Assembly: GCF_026213295.1 (NCBI RefSeq)
Contig: NC_079420.1
Span: 19,565,776 to 19,629,775 of the forward strand
DNA length: 64,000 nt
Origin: Gadus chalcogrammus
Lineage: Eukaryota > Chordata > Actinopteri > Gadiformes > Gadidae
Reading direction: 5' to 3'
The notes beneath the pieces are model-generated. The model was not told the origin of the DNA. It saw nothing but the letters and a program-made list of their open reading frames with translations, and searched no databases. Below are positions 54,355-64,000 of the stretch, piece after piece. Made by a program: the position numbers and the translations under genes. Each line of letters opens with the position of its first letter. Positions within the stretch are counted from its first letter, which is position 1.

Positions 54355-54746
54355 ACGTCTATTACTTTCCTATCAGAAGAGCAAAGCTGCTCTCACAAGG
54401 TTATGGAATTGGAGATTGATTTGGTTTGTATTTTTCTGAACTAAGTTTCTGTTCAGAAAAAAAGGCCTATAAGTGCCTTCTATATTATATTAACTTCCTA
54501 TCTGTCATAAGCCTAATGCAGCAAAGTCATAACGAGAAATGGGCAAAAGTATAATAAACAGTTGACAACTGTAACACTGTTTTTTGATACTCCTAAATGG
54601 TGAGCGGAATGGGAAGGGGGGGGGGTAAAGGGGGACAAAGCCTTGTTTTCTGAACCATCCATTGTCGTTCTGCCTAATCTAACGTTTCTATGGAATTTTC
54701 ACCTGATTAAATCATTGTAATTAGAATCGAGAACTGTATGAATAAA
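54355..54746 (+). promoter_or_regulatory. slc5a7-like 3' UTR with two poly(A) signals
   Basis: AATAAA at 54553-54558 and at 54741-54746; either could be used. Confidence 0.6.
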
Positions 54747-57170
<2,424 letters not shown>

Positions 57171-57176
57171 ATTAAC

Positions 57177-57641
57177 ATGGATCACTGTGTTCTGGTCGTA
57201 GCCTACTCATTGTTATGTTTAGGTCTACCAGGGCTTTAAACAGCTCGCCGATCTGCTGCGGGATCCACTCCGTGTTTTCCTCAACGCTTTTAACCACCTT
57301 ATCCGTAGCACTGTGTGAGTGTTTCTGTGAGGGAAGCCGACTCTTGTTTACAGCAGTGATTCTACGAGTGGACACCGACAAGCCTACATAAGGCAAGTCG
57401 TTGGATTTCAGCTTGTACTTTGTGCTAAGGGAGTCTTTTAAGGAAAAATAACAATAACCAACTCTGGACGGCTTCTGGGATATAGGAAATCTTCCTCCAG
57501 TCTGGCGAACACATCATCTGCTGGGAGATCCATTCTCTTGCGTGGCACAATCATTTTTTTCAGCTGCAAATTCGGCGGACTGCATTTACTGCAAGGATAA
57601 GGCCACGGCTCCCCTCCATGGATTAGCCCAAAGGTTTTCAT
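57177..57641 (-). pseudogene. Unrecognised protein-like frames antisense to the igf1r upstream region
   Basis: Two overlapping - strand frames look protein-like. The first (57641-57438) contains LQLKKMIVPRKRMDLPADDV. The second (about 57520-57177, ending in TAA) contains PISQKPSRVGYCYFSL, NDLPYVGLSVSTRR and EWIPQQIGELFKALVDL. They abut without an intron, as one frameshifted gene or processed copy would. No family is recognised and no function is proposed. It could also be chance open sequence in a promoter-proximal region. Confidence 0.3.
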
Positions 57642-58154
57642 TCATTTTGTTTTTTTTATTCCGGACACCACTCTGCGTGTTTCAGCGTGTTTTTCCATTA
57701 AACTAACGTATTTTCCCCGTAGAGACATTTGCTCGGAAACAGTGAGCGGCAGTGAGGGAATATTCTGGTGTGCTCACAAACATCGCCCTTTTACCACCAG
57801 GGCCGCATTCTGCTGTGCTTCAAGAGATGGAGACCGAGGATGTGGATTACCATCTTGGATCGAGTCAAATCTGTGGCTTGTGTGCCCCACCGGCAGACGT
57901 CGAATTGTTGTGTGCTGGGCAACAATAACAAACTGTTTTAGTCGATTTGTTCTCGTTCATTTCCACCCAAAGGAATTGGGTATATTGGATGCTACTTAAG
58001 GATTTGAAGGGCTGTAGTCTCCTACGACCTGTTTGGGCTCGATCACACGTTGCTCTTATTTTTAAGGCTATACACGCCTATGTACTGAATGTTTCAACAG
58101 ACTTCACGTCGTCGTTCGAGTGATTTAATTTTCTTTTGGAGCAGTGGCGATTAA
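57642..58154 (+). promoter_or_regulatory. igf1r 5' UTR and upstream sequence
   Basis: Non-coding, with short upstream frames (for example 57742-57999). A long structured 5' UTR is usual for IGF1R; the transcription start cannot be placed. Confidence 0.4.
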
Positions 58155-58266
58155 ATGAAAGAACCAGGAATGAGATCTCAAAGACGGAGGAGCAGCACGA
58201 CCTTGTTTTGGGGTCTGATGCTGTCTGTCTTGACTCTGCTCTGCGTTCGGCCAAGCTGTGGAGAGA
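58155..58266 (+). CDS. igf1r: Insulin-like growth factor 1 receptor, signal-peptide exon (partial gene)
   Basis: The exon encodes MRSQRRRSSTTLFWGLMLSV and then a hydrophobic core ending VRPSCGE. It then splits in phase 1 with a single A before GTGAGT (58267). IGF1R exon 1 has the same plan: a signal peptide with a SLWGLL-type core ending GE, then an Ile codon split A|TC. The upstream ATG at 58155 adds five residues (MKEPG); the second, at 58170, gives the same length as mammalian IGF1R. The mature receptor is a dimeric tyrosine kinase, and all its domains lie outside the window. INSR is less likely, because its corresponding junction codon is Val. Neighbouring cers3 and cfap161 fit human 15q25-q26 synteny. 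Confidence 0.75.
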
Positions 58267-61095
58267 GTGAGTATTCAAATATGTTGTTCCTCTTATGTAT
58301 ATTGGCTACATTTATAACCAATGACTATATTTTACACATCCCATGCACGACAGTGTTTGTGTGGATGTGTAAGTGAAAGGTGCTGTTGTTGACGTCAGTT
58401 ATTGATGCAACATTTGTTTCCAATATTGAGGATGTCATTCCATTTAGGTAAATAATTGCGTTAAATAAGGTGTTTTTTTCTACAATATAGGCTCTTTTAA
58501 GAAAGTGTGACATTATCCCTATAATGACTATTGCAATGTGTTGAGTAGCCTATATCATGGGTGTAGGGTTTGTTGACGTTTCATATGTTGTAGGCTATAT
58601 TCCTGTTGCTGCATAAATGCATAACACAAAACAATATCTCCCAGTTTCCTGCAGACACATTGGCTTTTACAGATCTATGTTCTAGTTTCTGGAGCAGTGG
58701 TGAAGGTTACTACGACCATGTGGCCATTTTGCATTTCAGTGTGTCTGCGCATGAACACGGAATATCCTAAATGTGCTCTTAGTCGAAGATGGTTTGATTC
58801 AATATTGAAGGAATACAGCCCAAAAATATCGCACACACCGATTTAAACAGTGTTAACTGCAAGGGCAAACGGCACACACACTTGTATTCAATAATCAACC
58901 CGCATGTTTTTTCATCAACATAAATATATTAGGCTACACGTTGCAAAATATGCCTACTACAGACCATATTGCATGCGTCTTCCTTTTTTCGTTTATTCAA
59001 CCAGTGACCACCTGGCCTTTTGATTGCTGTGTTTTGACTGAGGCATGTTAAAGCCTTTAACTTCTATAATAAAATATATCTGATCCAATCACTGTTTCCT
59101 GTGGTAAGATATATTTCCATGTCTCTGGAGTTCAACGTAGATCTATTCGTTGTGTAGCTCATATATTTGCAACTGAATTTGCATCGTTTCTGGGAAAGGT
59201 TAAATTCATGTTGTTATCTTTGATGTTAAGGTGGGTTTATGATCACTTTGAATGACTGGGTTGACTTGTTTACGTTTTATCTATGTTTTACCGGTCATTG
59301 TTATTTGTTTGCAATGACAATGGCAATTAGAGAAATGGGCCCAGGCAATATTTATATTTAATATTAAATATATGTGATGTTAAAATATAAATACACCATA
59401 GGTCTATTTTCAAGTTCAAATAAATCCCACGTTTATAATTTATTTTATTTGAGCATTGTTCAAAACAAGTTCTTATTTTAAAACCACCTCCTTGAGGCCA
59501 TGGGTGGTGTTCACACAATGTCAAATAATAATCCGATGACAATCTCTATTTGATCTCCTACTTTTTGTTCAGTCAATCATTGCCCATGAAAGTCAACAAA
59601 ACCACACGGCGTTGACAGAGGTACGGAATATTATCTTTTGAGCATTGTGCCCTACAGTGTGTCTTGTTGATATACTTTGACGTGGGAATGAGGTATGACG
59701 GTAAACCATGACTATCATGAAAACATCCTAAAGAACAATCAATTGAAAAGAGATAGAAAAACTAAATGTGAACTCCGATAACCCAACCAGAGAAATATGC
59801 GGTTTGTCTCTGTGTCCAGCTGAGCTAGACACCGATTGAATGTATGAGTGTAGGTGTTACTATTAAGCTTTGAGTGTCTTTGGTCTGCTGACTCCCAGAA
59901 GGAACACGCAGTTATGGTGACTCACCACCAGAGCATCTTTTTTGAATGACACTTAACAACCTGTGGCCAATCTCTTTGGTAATCTAATGGCAAAGACAGA
60001 GAACTTAAACCCTTACTCTAATCCCTCCATCTTTGTATACCATGTATCAGGTGACACGCCGTACGTTTTAAAGGCAGGGTTGCAATTCAGTCTCTTGATC
60101 GGCTGAATTCTGGTCCGAGCATCCGATATTGAGGACACAACGAGGCCTCCATTAAGGAGCGCTTAATCTTTCCACCAGTAAAATGTAATTAAACTCCCCT
60201 TTTAACTTGTACCACAGTAAACTTTCCAAGCTGTGGCTTTCAAGTACACAGCAAACAAGTATTCAGGACTCTCATAGAAAAAGAGGGAGGGAGAGAGAGA
60301 GAGAGAGAGGGGGATAGATAGAAAGAGAGGGAGACTGACTTGGTGTTTGGAAATAGAATGAGCAAAAATACACTCGTCGGGGAAACAGACATGGTTTTGT
60401 TAAGTGGAAGAGTAGTGAGTTTGTGAAGCGTTTTATTGGCTTTTGCATTTCACATGGCCAGTTTCTCTACAGCGTGGATGGTTTGGACTCATGCTTCTTC
60501 TTACTTTGGATCATCAGTCTCCGCGATTACATTCAAACAGCCCTCCTTAAATAGATGTGTTGGCAGCGACATCTGTGCTGGCGACGTACAAGAGTAGAGA
60601 CACCTTTTGCAAGACTCCCAGTGGACCTGACTTTGTTTCACTTCTTTATCGTGATCGCTCCTGCAAAACCTGAATGGCTCCAGCATTGTCACAATTTTTT
60701 TTCAATACTCTATCCCTTTCTTTGGCATCTTGGCTGAATGTTTGTTTTGTTTGTGTCTTTTGTTTTGCGTCTCAGAGTTGGGGGCAACTATTTTCAAATT
60801 CCTATTTTTTCCATCTATTGAGGTAGGCTCTGCCATGTCCTGCATTGTGTGCTTTCTTTTGCTCTGATGACAACATTGTCAATACAATCACACTGAGAGA
60901 ATTGGTTGAATACATAATATTATCAACGTGAGTGCTTATTGAGGTCATCAAGGACTCACTCACTCACTGCTTGTGCTCCAATGCACTTGTTAACAAAAGG
61001 GAGAATGTTTGCCAGCCTAACGAGCAGTGAGAAAATTGACTGGGTTTCGGGTCAAATCGGGTTTGGCGTATACCGTCAAACGATGAGGACATCTT

Positions 61096-61281
<186 letters not shown>

Positions 61282-63360
61282 CTCCAGTAGGGCCCCACAT
61301 GGTGATCGCGTGAGGCCCCGTACATGCCCCTGTATGGCGCTGGGGAAGTGTGTCACTGGGCTATTTTGTGAACGTGCACTGTGCCATGCTGTCCTATTGC
61401 TCCTAGGGGCTGCCAGCTGAGGCTTATAATGCTTAATTAAGCTCTTTATTTCAAGTGGGCTACCATTTGATTTGCTCATACAGTCTTTTGGCCGGTTGCA
61501 TTATCATACATGATGTGCTGTCTGCCTAATGGGTTTGAGGGAGTCGTAATGTTGTGCTGGATGAATGCAATGTTAGTTCTTCTAGATCCAAAATAAAGCA
61601 TATATTTTCATCACAAATGTATATGGCACAAACAATTGTCAGATGCAAAACCGAAACATAGTGTATGAAATGTATGACTCAAGTAACCTACATGCATAAA
61701 CATCCACTCATTTCTTGCTGTAGGTTCAAGGACAACTACAACATCTCAGAAATGATTACATACAACTTTACCTACAGCACACATAGTGCTGTATCAATAG
61801 CATTGTTTCTGTTTCATTTTTTAACTATTCTAAATCATACCCCATTTGACAAACCTGAACTTGGATGTAATCAGTTTCGTAAACCTTTCATTTCAACATT
61901 ATTGACTGTAACTACTTGAAAGTTAGGTTAGGAAAGCATTACCCCAGGAGCGGGTATTTCTTACAGCATCACTTTTTCAATCTTCAGAAATAGTGTAGAG
62001 TACCTAAACATCTCATAGGGCAATGTTCCGTCAGGTTTATTTGTAAAAATTTGTAATTTACTGAAGTATATTTTCTGTTATTACTGCATTGCATGTAATG
62101 CTGTGTGCTTTCTCTGGGTTAAGAACAGGCTTATATTTATTCTGTATTCAAATTGAAAGAACTTTCATCATCTTTTTCAATTTCTCTTTTGAATTTTGAA
62201 ATGTGTTTTCGGAAACTGCCTAAAGCTTGTAGCAGTTCTAGTCTTTTGAACATAACGCATGAAAGGTTTGAATCAAGTCTCAGCATCAACATCAATGCAA
62301 CGTGTACCACAAGCATCTAATTAACATAAAAGTATCTCTCACCTAGAAGATGAAATGGAATAAAGCAGTACAGCATATCTTAAATCATAGTTAGTGGTGT
62401 TGCACCATCACAACAGCAAAGGTCATTGTATTTGAAATACTTCTAGTTGTGAACAGTGCATTCTTTTAAGTAAGTCAACGCTGCTTTGGAATTTGGTCAA
62501 ACACTACTTCCAGGAAATATTAAACTTGCTTACTTCCGTTGTTAATTAAAAAAAAAAAGTCTACAATGCCAGGCATGTTTGCATTCACGTAGCCCTGCTT
62601 CCGCTTTCAAAGACGGGAGCGAGAGAGAGAGACTGCTTGTGAGGGGGCAGGAATGGCAGTGTAGTGTTACTGTTTGGGGTGAGATATGCCAGTAGTGTTT
62701 GAAGTGATAGCTACTATAGGGGAGTGTGCCACCCAGACCAGCAGTCGGATGACTTCCAGTATGTGGGGGATTAGGGGCGTTGCTGGCAGGTGTGAGGGGA
62801 TATGACTGGGCTGTTACCAGCTCTCCTTCGGATATATATTTTTTCATAGTCATTAACTGGAGAGCATCGTTATACTAAATAACATTTTCAACCAGTTCCG
62901 GTGTGAGGCACATATTCTTCAAGACCTGGTTGATATTTGATCGTCCTATTTTGAAGAAAGTGTGTTATTGTTGAATGGTACAATGTTTTTTGTCTTCGTA
63001 GAACAAATAACTTTTGTCTATAGCATTTTGATAATAGCATATAATATGTAAAGAATCAAATGCTATAATATCGGAAAGGCTTTCATTTTACCTTATTGTA
63101 GATGGTTCTCAATAATAGTATTAACATTGACAAGCTATAGATATTATTTATCCCAGTTTCAGATTCTGTGGCTAACGGAAAATAACTCAACCATTAATGT
63201 CTCCTAGTAGCCATGAACCCTCTTATTGGGTTGGCCATCATAGCCTTTCTAATCCTGTGGGAAGAGCTGTTTGGTATTTTAATTTGTGTAAATATTTCCA
63301 GTCATTGACTGCTCACCTTTCTATTGGTGTACTTTTTGTTCATGTTTTAACAACTTCTTA

Positions 63361-63470
63361 AAACCATCCGCAACCTGATGCCTCTCCTTTGTCGACCAAT
63401 GAAACCATCAGCTACCTGACACCTCTCCTTCCTGACCAATGAAACCATCAGCTACCTGATGGCTCTTCCA
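63361..63470 (+). repeat. Three imperfect tandem units of about 47 bases
   Basis: Units of the form AACCATCnGCnACCTGAnG, CCTCTCCTT, and GACCAATGA follow one another. Confidence 0.7.
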
Positions 63471-63474
63471 GTCC

Positions 63475-63940
63475 CTCCAGGATTTCGCAGGCCTTTTTTG
63501 AGTTTGTCGCGGCCTAAAATGCCTGATGAGCTTTTCTAAAAAGTTGCGATGAAAGTTGCAGTGTTTTTAATGATTTTGTTGCGATTACAGTGCGAGAGGA
63601 AGTGAAAGTTGCGATAAAAGTTGTGATTTTCCTGATGTTATTACTGCAATTTTCCCAGTGTAATTTGTTAAATATTAAGTTATTACAAAAATAAACATTA
63701 ATTAAAAGAACAAAAACACTTGAGAAATGGTCTTATGAATAATTGATTCTTTCCGCACTGGCAATTGACTTGGATGCAACAGCCTGTGTCAGTGATCTGC
63801 CTCGTCGTCTGACATCCTGCCTGCAGTTCTGTAGTTATGTTTCGCGGTGGCAAAATGCTTATCAATGTAAGATTTCCGCTTATTTTCATCCACAATATTG
63901 CATGCAGTGCAAAATAATTTTCCCCTGCTTTCATGTAGAA
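63475..63940 (-). mobile_element. hAT-type repeat with a CGGBP1-like zinc-finger relic
   Basis: The region starts CCCTCCAGGATTTCGCAGG, a common fish repeat terminus, and contains GTTGCGATGAAAGTTGC repeats. The - strand at 63923-63789 reads GKLFCTACNIVDENKRKSYI then DKHFATAKH, a C-x2-C...H-x5-H finger of the CGGBP1/hAT type, and ends in TGA. Transposase catalytic sequence is not seen. Confidence 0.55.
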
Positions 63941-63961
63941 TAGCAGGATACTGCTTTTACA

Positions 63962-64000
63962 ATTTACAATCAGGGTATTTAGCAGACGCTTTTATCCAAA
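63962..64000 (-). repeat. SINE tail at the window edge
   Basis: The - strand reads TTTGGATAAAAGCGTCTGCT, the conserved 3' tail of fish tRNA-SINEs. The element is cut by the window end. Confidence 0.6.

Overview
The window is a piece of a teleost fish nuclear genome. It holds intron-split genes with GT/AG junctions and clear vertebrate orthologues, very long (TG/CA)n microsatellites, and a dense mix of fish-type mobile elements: hAT-like, Kolobok-like TTAA elements, Tc1, Ty3/gypsy, an endogenous retrovirus, an L2-like LINE and tRNA-SINE tails. The species cannot be fixed from the sequence alone. All protein comparisons rest on recognised family motifs and recalled vertebrate sequences; no search was run.

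Layout. (1) 386-2299, + strand: the last two exons of an anoctamin (TMEM16) gene with a hypervariable acidic tail. (2) 4787-11252, +: a complete ten-coding-exon ceramide synthase, most like CerS3/CerS2, with one large intron filled by a DNA transposon. (3) 12 k-18 k: intergenic nest of a degenerate LTR retroelement, a PIF/Harbinger-like MITE inside it and a 3.7-kb Kolobok-like element with a broken THAP gene. (4) 18379-27648, +: complete eight-exon cfap161, whose 6.1-kb second intron contains a large palindrome and a second THAP-bearing TTAA element. (5) 28.7 k-41.1 k: a tandem segmental duplication carrying two decayed fragments of cfap161 and Tc1 copies; one Tc1 is split by a truncated endogenous retrovirus on the - strand. 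(6) 41.5-46.1 k: a Ty3/gypsy element with both LTRs and a 5-bp target duplication; 46.6-48.3 k: an L2-like LINE. (7) 49818-54354, +: a complete eight-coding-exon slc5a7-like (choline transporter family) gene. (8) 58155-58266, +: the signal-peptide exon of an igf1r-like gene, whose first intron runs off the window.

The host genes do not form one pathway. They are independent neighbours: a membrane channel/scramblase, a sphingolipid N-acyltransferase, an axonemal microtubule inner protein, a choline transporter and a growth-factor receptor. Ceramide synthase 3, CFAP161 and IGF1R all map to human 15q25-q26, so part of this order looks like conserved synteny.

The most noteworthy signals are: (TG)n microsatellites fused directly to splice sites in three unrelated genes; an in-frame UGA-CUAG gag/pol junction in the retrovirus, which joins its Tc1 target without a visible target duplication and lacks its 3' half; duplicated cfap161 exon relics; three-level transposon nesting with readable target duplications; and an anoctamin terminal exon whose repeat array puts the two halves of the exon in different frames.
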